Source of the DNA: Pachysolen tannophilus NRRL Y-2460
Taxonomy: Eukaryota; Ascomycota; Pichiomycetes; Alaninales; Pachysolenaceae
Assembly (NCBI GenBank): GCA_001661245.1
Contig: KV454017.1
Span: 722,532 to 786,531, forward strand
Reading direction: 5' to 3'
Length of the DNA stretch: 64,000 nucleotides
Positions 32,502-41,851 of this stretch are shown here, one piece after another; the stretch's first letter is position 1; each line of letters begins with the position of its first letter. A model generated the notes under the pieces. That model had not been told where the DNA came from and ran no database searches. It worked only from the letters and a program-made list of their open reading frames with translations. Made by a program: the position numbers and the translations under genes.

Positions 32502-34511
32502 TCAGCCGCGTAAAAGAGCTGGGGATTGGCGGGAAACCCAGTTCTTGAGGTCGGCGTACTTGCTCTTAACCGTTTCTTCGACACCACTGTAAAAAGAGTC
32601 AGTTTGGAACCACCCATCTGAATGATGGCCTTTATGGTGGTGATGACCAGAATTAAAATTAAACCATGATTTTGATTTGGAATGGCCATTTGAATGAGGA
32701 CCAAATCCATTCAAGTAGTATTGTGTATTTTCCTTTGCCTTTTCAATCAATTTTTCATGACTCCAACCTTGGGTATCTTTAACCCCAAAAGTTTTCAAGT
32801 ATTCGTTCAAATCATTTACAGACCATTGATTGAAATAGTTTAACAAGTCGTTATAAGTGTCTGAACCATAACCTCGAGCATTGGTTGCAGCTTGATAAGC
32901 AGTATCTTTAACTTTTTTACCAAAATCCCCAACTGGTTTTTTATAGTTATCGTACAAGTTATTTGCTTGATCTTTTGCCTTGGATCCATAATCCAGTGCA
33001 GCATCTTTAGCTTTGTTTCCCGCGTGATATGCATGGTCTTTATAGTAGTTTTGCTTTTCCAGGTGTGAAAGAAAATCTGATGCTTTTTGAATAACATCAT
33101 CTCGAACACCTTCGGCATTCACTTTGTTGGCAACTAACCATTCCCTAATCTTATCAGTTGACCAACCTTCAAAAACCCATGATGGTAAATATTCTTTTAC
33201 CTTTAATGGTGGTTTGGAACGGTTGCTCTTAACTAGTTTAACTAAATCTTTCCTAGTAGCAAAAATTGGGATTGAAACACCACGAGATTTTAAAAAAGAA
33301 TTTAATCTAGCCTTGGACCAATTTTCAACATCAATCATAAATGTATCATTAACAATTTCACCAATTTTATGTTTAGCATTTTCTGATGAAGGCTTCTTAC
33401 TCAAATATGGATCAACTTTACTCTTTGTATATTCAACCCATGAATCAATATCAGATTGTAATGAATCAATATTTGTCTTGACCAAATCTTTTAAATAACT
33501 CTTATCATCTTTTGAAGTAACAGAAATATCATGATATTGTAACCATTCTCTCAATTGAGATTCAGACCAAGTATCCAAGAATTGATCTTTAATATTTTTA
33601 GAATCTTTATCAAATAAACTTTTCTGATTTGAAAGATCTAAAGTATCCAATAAGCTATTGACTGAATCTTTCAAAGAAATAGATGCAGGATAAATGTTTT
33701 CACGTACTTGAGTAACCAAATAATCACGATCACTGACTAATCTCTCATTAACAGCAATTCCTTGTTTATTCAACCAATCATTCAAATCTTCAACCGACCA
33801 TTGAGAATATAACCAATCACCAGGGTATTTACCACTAGATTTATAATGCAGAGCAATTTTATCAAAGTTATCCCTAGCAGTCTTGATCAATTTTTCTTTA
33901 GAATCATTGGAATGATACTTGATCTTTGCATCTTTTAAAACTTTTTGTAATTGTTTTGAATTCCAAGTCTCAAAAACCCAATCTGAAATTTCATTTTTCT
34001 TAGAATCAATACTATCACCAGCATTATTCAAAGATTGTGTAACAAAACCATAAGATTTAGCAACCTTATCACTAATACCAGTAGATCCAATGAACCCCAA
34101 TACATGCTGTTTTACATCTTGCAAAGGAGCCAAATATGAGCCTAAACCTTTGGAGTTATCACCATCACCATCATGATCATGATCATAATCATAATCATAA
34201 TGCTTGCTATAATACTCACCCAATTTGGTCAATTCTTCTTCAGCTAATTTCCTCAATTCCGGTTCTTGATCTTTCAAAGCATTATAATGAATATGACGAT
34301 CTTTTAAAAACTGTTTTAAATCATTCAAGTCCCAAGAAGAGTATATTGCTTCTACTTGAGAGCGAATAGTTTCACCGGGCCGGTTAAACCCAGAATTGAC
34401 AGTATCTGTAACTTTATTGGCTCCAACAAGCAAATCAAAGCTCGAAGACAAAAAGAACACCGTAACAATTGTTATCAAAAGAAAATCTAAACTCCTATTA
34501 AGCATCTTCAT
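32502..34511 (-). CDS. MSC1: Ish1/Msc1-type protein with seven Ish1 repeats
   Basis: 669 residues, longer than S. cerevisiae Msc1 (513). There is an N-terminal hydrophobic signal segment (residues 9-29, LDFLLITIVTVFFL). Seven repeats of about 35-40 residues follow the pattern W-s-x-x-x-L-x-x-x-L-x-x-x-g-(i/v), beginning at Trp60, 183, 238, 315, 398, 450 and 563; this is the Ish1 (putative nuclear envelope organisation) motif. Spacers include an Asp/His/Tyr-rich stretch (about 104-118) and a His-rich segment near 620-635. S. pombe Ish1 is a stress-induced nuclear-envelope protein, and yeast Msc1 affects meiotic sister-chromatid recombination and is found at ER/mitochondrial and vacuolar sites. 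A second ATG two codons on is equally possible. Confidence 0.88.
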   Translation of the reverse strand: MKMLNRSLDFLLITIVTVFFLSSSFDLLVGANKVTDTVNSGFNRPGETIRSQVEAIYSSWDLNDLKQFLKDRHIHYNALKDQEPELRKLAEEELTKLGEYYSKHYDYDYDHDHDGDGDNSKGLGSYLAPLQDVKQHVLGFIGSTGISDKVAKSYGFVTQSLNNAGDSIDSKKNEISDWVFETWNSKQLQKVLKDAKIKYHSNDSKEKLIKTARDNFDKIALHYKSSGKYPGDWLYSQWSVEDLNDWLNKQGIAVNERLVSDRDYLVTQVRENIYPASISLKDSVNSLLDTLDLSNQKSLFDKDSKNIKDQFLDTWSESQLREWLQYHDISVTSKDDKSYLKDLVKTNIDSLQSDIDSWVEYTKSKVDPYLSKKPSSENAKHKIGEIVNDTFMIDVENWSKARLNSFLKSRGVSIPIFATRKDLVKLVKSNRSKPPLKVKEYLPSWVFEGWSTDKIREWLVANKVNAEGVRDDVIQKASDFLSHLEKQNYYKDHAYHAGNKAKDAALDYGSKAKDQANNLYDNYKKPVGDFGKKVKDTAYQAATNARGYGSDTYNDLLNYFNQWSVNDLNEYLKTFGVKDTQGWSHEKLIEKAKENTQYYLNGFGPHSNGHSKSKSWFNFNSGHHHHKGHHSDGWFQTDSFYSGVEETVKSKYADLKNWVSRQSPALLRG

Positions 34512-35399
34512 TTTAGATACTATTTAGTTATCTTGTTAATATAATGTTTTTTCTTTTCTGATAAAAAAAATTAAAAAATACAAAATAAAAAAAACAAATA
34601 TATATACTATATATAATACTATTTATTTATTTTTATTTTTTTTTTTTTTTTTTTCTGATTTTCAATCTTTAGTTTTTTAGTTTGCTACTACTTAATTCAT
34701 ATAAATAAAAATAAATCACAACTCTGAAAAGACATGAACTACACTTTTTTTCCTTGCAAATACCTTATTTAATCAAACAGTTTGTATATAATACTCCTCC
34801 TACTATAACTGCTCATAGCAAAGATCATCGATAATTGCTATTGTAGTGTGCATGATGCAAACAAATGACTCTTCTAGTAGAATCTACGAAACTTCGAGTA
34901 TTCGTTTAAAAAAAAAAGGCATAAAGAGTAAAACACGTGGAATTTTCATCTTATCATTCAGTATCTACCAATTTAATAATCTTTTCTTCATCCAGCACGT
35001 ACTTTTCCATTTGTTCTTAATCCAACTTCGTGGGGTACTAAACATAGTTACCCCTTTTATGTTGGCGAAACTTTTTTTTAGTTTTTTTTTTGTGCTTCTT
35101 GCAGCAAGCAGCCTTTGAAAGCGACTGCTCGTTACCCCCAATATTATTGACACGTTGCCTCTAATGAAGGACTTATTTTTATTTGGCAGATTTTTTATTG
35201 GTTTTTTTTGGTTTTTTGATTTTGTTTTCACTACTTCTGAAAAAAGGCCGTAAAGGCTGTTGACTGATAACTAGACAGCCTAGAAGACATATTAATACAC
35301 ATATATATATATATATATATATAAAGAGATAAAATTAAAAAAAAAACTAATTTAATCTAATAATTTAAAGATTTCGAAGTTTAAGTTTAAGTTGGGAAG
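34512..35399. other. Divergent spacer, MSC1 / GTR1
   Basis: 888 bp. Holds CACGTGG at 34934-34939, a CCCCT element near 35053 (stress response element type, suitable for a stress-induced gene such as MSC1) and an (AT)n microsatellite at 35301-35323 just upstream of GTR1. Short open frames here have no recognisable features. Confidence 0.55.
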
Positions 35400-36468
35400 A
35401 TGGCGGTTAGCAGTAGCAGTTCGCGGAAAAAACTTTTGTTAATGGTATGTTCTGATGTAAACTATATTGGATTTAATTATTTTTTTTTTTAGTAGCACCA
35501 TCATACTAACAATATTGTTAATTGTTGTTTATTTGTATTTTTTTTTTTAATTATAGGGACGCAGTGGTTCTGGTAAATCTTCGATGCGTTCCATTATTTT
35601 CAGTAATTATTCAGCTTTTGATACAAGGCGTTTAGGAGCAACAATGGATGTTGAACATTCTAATTTAAGATTTTTGAATAATATGACATTGAATTTATGG
35701 GATTGTGGTGGTCAAGATGTATTTATTGAAAATTTTTTAAATACATCAACAAATCAACCAAATTCAAATAATAATATTTTCAAAAAATGTGAAGTTTTAA
35801 TTCATGTTTTTGATGTTGAAAGTAAAGAAGTTACAAAAGATATAGAAATTTTTCAAAGAGTATTAAAAAATTTAAATCAATTTTCACCTCAATGTAAAGT
35901 TTTCATATTATTACATAAAATGGATTTAATACAAATTAGTAAAAGAAATGAATTATTTCAAATAATGTTCACTAAATTACAAGAAATTGCAACACCTTTC
36001 AATTTTAATATTACAGGTTTTGCTACTTCAATATGGGATGAAAGTTTATATAAAGCTTGGTCTTCAATTGTTTGTTCACTTATTCCAAATATTTCTGTTT
36101 ATGAAAAACAATTATTAAGTTTCAACAATGTTTTAAATGCTAAAGAAATTATACTTTTCGAGAAAACTACATTCTTGGTGATATCTTCAACAAATAATTC
36201 ATTAAAAAATTCTTCAGATTCTTCAAATGATTTAGATCCAAAAAGATTTGAAAAAATATCAAATATTATCAAAACTTATAAACAAAGTGTTAACAAAGTA
36301 AGAACAAATTTTACAAGTTTAATCTTAAACGGTCTAACATCCTCAATTTATTTAGATGTTTTGAATGATAATATGTATATAATGATAATAATGGATCATC
36401 AAGATAATATTAATGATGATAATTTGGTATTAGAAAATGTTAAAATATTTAGCAAATTATTTCAATAA
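35400..36468 (+). CDS. GTR1: Rag-type GTPase Gtr1, one intron
   Basis: Exon 1 is 35400-35444 (15 codons), exon 2 is 35557-36468, giving 318 residues (310 in yeast). The 112-nt intron has GTATGT, TACTAAC (35504-35510) and ends TATAG, and falls just before the P-loop: ...RKKLLLM joins GRSGSGKSSMRSIIFSNYSA. The switch and G3 block LNLWDCGGQDVFIENF is conserved, as are VLIHVFDVESKEV and HKMDL (G4). The C-terminal roadblock-like half carries ALLS-region equivalents and LDPKRFEKISNIIKTYKQS. Gtr1 with Gtr2 in the EGO complex at the vacuole signals amino-acid sufficiency to TORC1. Without splicing the first visible ATG would lie in the middle of the P-loop region. A serine run (MAVSSSSSRKK) replaces the yeast MSSNNRKK head. 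Confidence 0.96.
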
Positions 36469-36777
36469 TGATTTTTTTTTTTCAAAAAATGTATTTATTT
36501 AGTACAAATATTTATAGTAAATACTTTTCAATTTTAAAATTTTGAATAGTCCGCTATTGCCATAATGAATAATAAAAATTTTTAGAGAAAAAAAAAAAAA
36601 AGAAAATAATAATTTTAAATCTTCCTTTTATCATGTAATATTTGAAAACATAACTAAAAGAAAATTAATGGAAAAACGTATAATAGCAGTCAACAAGAAA
36701 GAAAAGAAAAAATGTCTTAAAATTAAATAATTTTTTTTTTTTTTTTTTAAAAATGTCTGAAAAAATTCATAAATGAT
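36469..36777. other. Convergent spacer, GTR1 / ERG9
   Basis: 309 bp, AT-rich, 3' flanks of both genes. Nothing else seen. Confidence 0.6.
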
Positions 36778-38231
36778 TTAAAAAATATGATATAATCCTA
36801 AACCTAATGCAAAAACACAAATTGTAATAGCATATAATAATTGGTTACAATCTTGGGTTTCTTTTGCTAATATTGGTTCAATTTTTTTATCCAATTGAAC
36901 TTTATGTTTGACACAATCAAAAATTTCATTTCCCTTTGGTAATTTAGCTCCAATTGGTAAATGATCTTCTGGGAATAAACTTTCTATGAATTGTTCTATT
37001 TGACCACATTGTATACCTATTTGTAAATAATTTCTATCATCAACTGGACATTTATGATGAATTCTTCTTATATATCTACGGAAAATATTAATACAACCTT
37101 TATAAGTTCTTGATTCTAAAATTAATTGACAAGTTTCACCTTTTCTAATTTTAACATTTCTTTCAAATACCAATGGATTTTGGAAAACAAGTTCTAAAGT
37201 TGCAATTGCCATTACTTGTGGAATAACACAAAATTGATAAGTTGATGTTTCTTCAATTAATGATAAATAAATCAATACATCTTTAACATGAGATAAATCA
37301 TTTAAAACTAATTCACTTACACATTCTAAACTTTTTTTCCTATTTTCTTTTAATTCAAAATCTTTTAAAGTATTAATATATTTTGACCAAATTTCTTTTG
37401 GCCAAAAAGATCTTCCATCATCTAAATCTTCTTTAAAATCTCTTATAATATTTGCTTTTTGTAAAAAAAGTCCCATTGAATGAGTTAAATGTAAATATTC
37501 ATTTTTAACTATTTTTGGATTTGCAAAACCTGCTTCTACATTTAATTTTGTTAAACCTAATCCAACTAATCCTGCAACATAATAACAATATAAATCATAA
37601 TCTTTTATTGTTGCAACTCCATTTAAATTGAATTGATCATCTCCAATATAATCAGCCATACCATTTCCCATTAATTTAGTAATATCACTAATAACTTCTT
37701 TATATTTTGGTTTTAATTTATGATATTCTATTAAAACATTATTAAATTTTACTAAAACAATTCTATCTTTTTCATTTGGTCCATTCCCATTAAAAGTCCA
37801 ATCTTTTGTTTTTAATTTTTCATGGAAAGTTCTAAGTAATGGAACTTTAATTGATGGTTCAATTGTAGTATCATCTTCAATAGTATCCAAACCTCTTAAT
37901 GCCAAATAAAATATCATTATTGGAACTCTTAATTCAGGATTTAATTCCATAATAACTGCAACAAATGAACGTGATGCCACCCCCAACAATTCAAAACAAA
38001 TTTTTAAAGATTCTGATTCTGAATTAACATCACGAGGATACTGAGTTTCTCTAAAAAATTTTCTTTTCAATAATAATTTAATAATTTTTTTTTCCAAATC
38101 CAAATCGTTAGTTCATACAATAGAAGAAATATATCTAATAAGATAAATTATTATTATATTTTTTTTACTTACAATTGAATAGCAGCTTTTAACTCCAGAG
38201 GATGCAAAAAAAACTGAATCAGCTTCTCCAT
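36778..38231 (-). CDS. ERG9: Squalene synthase, one intron
   Basis: Exon 1 is 38173-38231 (59 nt), exon 2 is 36778-38062, giving 447 residues (444 in yeast). The 110-nt intron starts GTAAGT, uses AACTAAC and ends AAAAG, the first AG after the branch site. The spliced start MEKLIQFFLHPLELKAAIQL-KFFRE aligns with yeast MGKLLQLALHPVEMKAALKLKF. The aspartate-rich substrate motifs are DTIED (exon 2 start) and DFKEDLDDGR; the C-terminus ends in a single ER membrane anchor (LLYAITICVFALGLGLYHIF). It joins two farnesyl-PP to presqualene-PP and reduces it to squalene, committing flux to ergosterol. Two CTG codons in exon 1 (codons 4 and 12) fall at Leu/Val positions. An apparent start at 38101-38103 is intron read-through. 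Confidence 0.97.
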
Positions 38232-38540
38232 TTTCCTAATCTTATAAACACTAATCTTTCCTAACTTTTAATGTTTTCAATGTTTTTTTATTTCCCCATC
38301 AAAAAAAAAGACAAAAAGAAAAAAATTAAATTAACTAACTTATATTTATTAATGTTTCCCTTACGGCATGTTCTTATTTTTCTATTAAATTTCTCGTGTT
38401 TGTTGTTGATAATTTTTTTTAAACGAAATTTTTTGGAAAAATTTTCTTTAATTGGAAAATTGGTGTTGGGGTTCACGACCATAAGAAAACCCCCATTAAT
38501 TAAGAAATTATAACATTACAACATTACAACTAAGGTCAAT

Positions 38541-38590
38541 GGTTTAGTAAGCTTTAGTAGGTTTTAATAGGTTTTAGTAGGTTTTAGGTT
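38541..38590 (+). repeat. Tandem repeat, five 10-bp units
   Basis: Five consecutive 10-bp units related to GTTTTAGTAG (GGTTTAGTAA, GCTTTAGTAG, GTTTTAATAG, GTTTTAGTAG, GTTTTAGGTT). The period is close to one helical turn. Confidence 0.85.
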
Positions 38591-38722
38591 GATTGAGTAG
38601 AGTAAATTATTTTGTTCGAGTTGTTAAGACTTGAGAGTTTCTATTTTTTTTTTTTTTTTTTTTTTATTGCTAAACTATAGTTGAAACCAAAATTATTATT
38701 CAGTTGATGATTGCAAAATCTA

Positions 38723-38776
38723 GCTCAAAAAGAGTATTTGGCTCAAAACGCTTATTTGGCTGAGAGCGCTTACCTG
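38723..38776 (+). repeat. Tandem repeat, three 18-bp units
   Basis: Three adjacent 18-bp units beginning GCTCAAAA, GCTCAAAA and GCTGAGAG and ending TATTTG, TATTTG and TACCTG. One frame reads through as a 6-residue repeat, but there is no ATG and stops lie on both sides, so it is not coding. Confidence 0.85.
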
Positions 38777-39187
38777 ACTCAATAGAAAATATTAATTTTA
38801 ATAAAAATTCAATCATGGTTCTTATAACTTTTCAATTTCTAGTTTAGGTTTCGTAATCTCTTATACCATTTGTGTGATTTAAAAGAAAAATCAATAAGCA
38901 AAAAAATGAAAAAATAACTTGATTAAAAACTTTGAAAAGAACTATAGACTAAAAATTTCTCATCTCTCTATATATCAATTACAACATATTTATAAATATA
39001 TAAATATTTAATTCATTTATATACTTTGGACAATTAAAATCTTTTAATTTTCGTTAAAAAAAACGTTAAAAAAATAGGAAAAAAAAATCTACAAAAATTG
39101 TACTATAAAAAAAATAAAAAAACCCAAAATTATTTCTCGAGTTGTTAAAAGATCGATTTTAGCGCTATTAGGTTTGATTTTATCAAT

Positions 39188-41437
39188 ATGATCTCAAGGA
39201 ATTGTAGTAGATTGCTGTTAATTGCTCCTAGTTTTAATCATAATGTAAATGGGATCATTATAAAAAATAATCGAGTGATTAATTCAGGATTCAAATTATT
39301 TAGTACTTTTCGTAAAGATTTATACTGCGGAGTGAATCAATCAATTAAACCATCATCAATTTTTTTCATTAAAAATAGTTTTACGAAAAAACTGTTTGGT
39401 GTTTATTCAAAAAGGTTTAATTCATCATTTTCAAATGAAGACAGTAATCAAAATGAAAATGAAAATGGAAATGAATCAAAAAAATCAAAATCACTGGGAA
39501 ATAAAAAATCTTCAAATTCATTTCAAGATATTTGGAAATTATTAAAATTAGTTCAACCAGAATCAAAATTAATATCTATTGGATTAATTTCTTTAATAAT
39601 TACAAGTGGGATAAGTATGATAGTGCCCTTTGTTATAGGGAAAGTTATAGATACAGTTAAAGATCCAATTGAAAATTCAACAGATGAAGTTAAAATTAAT
39701 ATTTTAAATTTTTCATTTACACAATTTGAATTTTATTCAATTTTAGGATCAATTTTCTTAATAGGAGCTTTTGCAAATTTTGGAAGAGTTTATTTTTTGA
39801 AAAAAGTTTCAGAAAAACTTGTATACAAATTAAGAACAACTATTATTAAAAAATTACTTTATCAAGATTTAAAATTTTGGGATTTCCATAAATCTGGTGA
39901 TTTGATCTCTAGATTAGTAAATGATTCGACAGTAATTACAAAATCAATTACTCAAAATTTAAATGATGGACTTAGAGGAATTATAAGTGGTATTGTTGGT
40001 GTAACAATGATGCTCTGTATAAGTGTTTCATTAACTGGTTATATGTTGATACTATTACCTCCAGTAATTCTTATTGGTTTAGTATTTGGAAGAAAAGTTA
40101 AAAATTTAAGTAGAGCTATTCAACAACAATTAGGTTATTTAACAAAAGTTTCAGAAGAACAATTTTCATTTGTTAGAACTATTCAATCATTTTGCAGAGA
40201 AAATTATGAAGTTAATAAATTTAATAAGGAATTGACCAAATTATATGACTTGGGAGTTAGAGAAGCTAGATTAAGTGGTACTTTCCATTCAGCAACAGCA
40301 TTGATGGGTAATTCTATCTTGGTAGTATTATTAGTTATTGGTACTGGTTTTGTAAGAGGAGGTGAATTGACAATCGGTGAACTATCAAGTTTCATGATGT
40401 ACACTGTTTATACAGGTTCATCTGTTTTCACCATGTCTTCTTTCTATTCAGAATTAATGAAAGGTGTTGGGGCTTCTACAAGAGTCTTTGAATTGCTAGA
40501 TATGGAACCTTCTATTAAAGTGGACAATGGATTGAAAATCGTGAAAACAAACGAACTTTCCAAGTTATCAGAAAGTGAACGCAAAAATGTTGTTGCTATA
40601 GATGGTGATATTGAATTTAAAAATGTAAGTTTCCATTATCCATCAAGATCAAACCATCAAATTTTTGATAATTTTTCTTTAAAAATTAAAAAAGGTGATC
40701 ATATTTGTTTAGTTGGACAATCCGGGTGTGGGAAATCAACCTTAATCCAATTATTATTACGCCATTATGATATTCAAAAAGGTGAAATCCTTATAAATAA
40801 TAATAATTTGAAAAATTTAAATTTGCAAACATTCAGAAACAAAATTGGTATTGTTCAACAAGAGCCAATGCTTTTCTCTGGAACTATAAGAGAAAATTTG
40901 TTATATAGTAATCCTACCGCTACTGAAGAAGAAATCATTCGTGCTTGCAAATTATCAAACTGTTACGATTTCATAATGTCATTCCCAGATAACTTCGATA
41001 CCGTGATTGGTTCCAAAGGTACCCAATTGTCAGGTGGACAAAAACAACGTATTGCGCTTGCAAGGGTATTATTATTAGATCCTGAAATCTTGATATTGGA
41101 TGAAGCTACTTCTGCTTTGGATAATAACTCAGAACTATCCATTAATGACACTTTGAAGTTACTCAAGGATAAGACAACAATTAGTGTTGCTCATAGATTA
41201 AGTACAATTAAAATGAGTGATAAGATTGCTGTTTTTGGTAAAAGAGAAGGCTCTCGTGCTAATGAAATTTTGGAAGTTGGCGATTTCGAAGCTTTGTACA
41301 ATGATAAGAACAGTGAGTTGTTCAAATTGCTAAAAAGAAGTAAAGAAGGCGATAATCTGGAAGTTGAGTTGGAAAGTAAGGATGAAGAGCAAGTTGAAAA
41401 AGACGAAGAGATATTGGCTGAGGAACCAAGAAAATGA
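39188..41437 (+). CDS. MDL1: Mitochondrial half-size ABC transporter, Mdl1-like
   Basis: 749 residues. The N-terminus (about 90 residues) is basic and Ser/Asn-rich, as expected of a mitochondrial presequence. A six-span ABCB membrane domain lies at about 115-420 and a nucleotide-binding domain at about 475-720: Walker A GQSGCGKST, Q-loop IVQQEPMLF, signature LSGGQKQRIA, Walker B ILILDEATSALD, then the switch His in VAHRLSTI. Similarity to yeast Mdl1 (695 aa) and mammalian ABCB10 is strong, including FWDFHKSGDLISRLVNDSTVI. Mdl1 exports peptides from proteolysis by the m-AAA protease from the matrix. The acidic C-terminal tail (about 25 residues, Glu-rich) is unusual. Mdl2 is the alternative assignment. 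Confidence 0.9.
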   Translation: MISRNCSRLLLIAPSFNHNVNGIIIKNNRVINSGFKLFSTFRKDLYCGVNQSIKPSSIFFIKNSFTKKLFGVYSKRFNSSFSNEDSNQNENENGNESKKSKSLGNKKSSNSFQDIWKLLKLVQPESKLISIGLISLIITSGISMIVPFVIGKVIDTVKDPIENSTDEVKINILNFSFTQFEFYSILGSIFLIGAFANFGRVYFLKKVSEKLVYKLRTTIIKKLLYQDLKFWDFHKSGDLISRLVNDSTVITKSITQNLNDGLRGIISGIVGVTMMLCISVSLTGYMLILLPPVILIGLVFGRKVKNLSRAIQQQLGYLTKVSEEQFSFVRTIQSFCRENYEVNKFNKELTKLYDLGVREARLSGTFHSATALMGNSILVVLLVIGTGFVRGGELTIGELSSFMMYTVYTGSSVFTMSSFYSELMKGVGASTRVFELLDMEPSIKVDNGLKIVKTNELSKLSESERKNVVAIDGDIEFKNVSFHYPSRSNHQIFDNFSLKIKKGDHICLVGQSGCGKSTLIQLLLRHYDIQKGEILINNNNLKNLNLQTFRNKIGIVQQEPMLFSGTIRENLLYSNPTATEEEIIRACKLSNCYDFIMSFPDNFDTVIGSKGTQLSGGQKQRIALARVLLLDPEILILDEATSALDNNSELSINDTLKLLKDKTTISVAHRLSTIKMSDKIAVFGKREGSRANEILEVGDFEALYNDKNSELFKLLKRSKEGDNLEVELESKDEEQVEKDEEILAEEPRK

Positions 41438-41851
41438 TTATTTTTTTTTTTTTAATTTCATCCAAAAAGAAGAAAAAAAAAAAAAAGGAAGCAACGTAAA
41501 ATTGAAAGCATACTACTCAAAGTATAGTCTCTTTGACAACTTTAGAACTCTTAGATCAAAGGCAGAAAAGAAAAATAGCTTTGCTAAAGAACGCAGATAT
41601 GCATTATTGTATAAAGTTAATGAATTAAAGCTTATTGTTATGAAATTTCCTCTTTAGGAAACATGTTAATAGAATCTTGCATAAAAGCGAACTCCGTAGT
41701 TTAGGCCTTATATAAATATAAGATAGATAAAGGGCATCACATTATTCTTAATCACCTTGACTAATTGAATTAAGAGACTATAGCTAATAGTAGATTTTAG
41801 TTGTCCCGGTAATTAATAGTATTATCTATCTAATTTTGTCTTAGGAGAAAA
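41438..41851 (+). other. Promoter of the unrecognised gene at 41852
   Basis: 414 bp between two plus-strand genes. The MDL1 3' flank is T/A-rich. An early-cell-cycle-box-like palindrome lies at 41646. No gene seen. Confidence 0.6.
41646..41661 (+). promoter_or_regulatory. Early cell cycle box / Mcm1-like site
   Basis: TTTCCTCTTTAGGAAA matches the early cell cycle box pattern TTTCCCNNTNAGGAAA with one difference (T for the third C). In S. cerevisiae this box drives M/G1 expression through Mcm1 with Yox1/Yhp1. It is 191 bp upstream of the gene at 41852. Confidence 0.6.

Larger units (their letters stand above)
38232..39187. other. Divergent spacer, ERG9 / MDL1
   Basis: 956 bp with two short tandem-repeat arrays (listed separately) and T/A tracts. 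No gene seen. No clear Upc2 TCGTATA site was found here. Confidence 0.6.

Noticed and set aside
38063-38103. ATG at 38101-38103 as ERG9 start
   Set aside because: It lies inside the intron; the residues it would add do not match squalene synthases, while the spliced exon 1 does.
38708-38787. Coding reading of the 18-bp repeats (AQKEYL-type hexapeptide)
   Set aside because: No start codon and stops immediately on both sides; the frame is a by-product of the 18-bp period.
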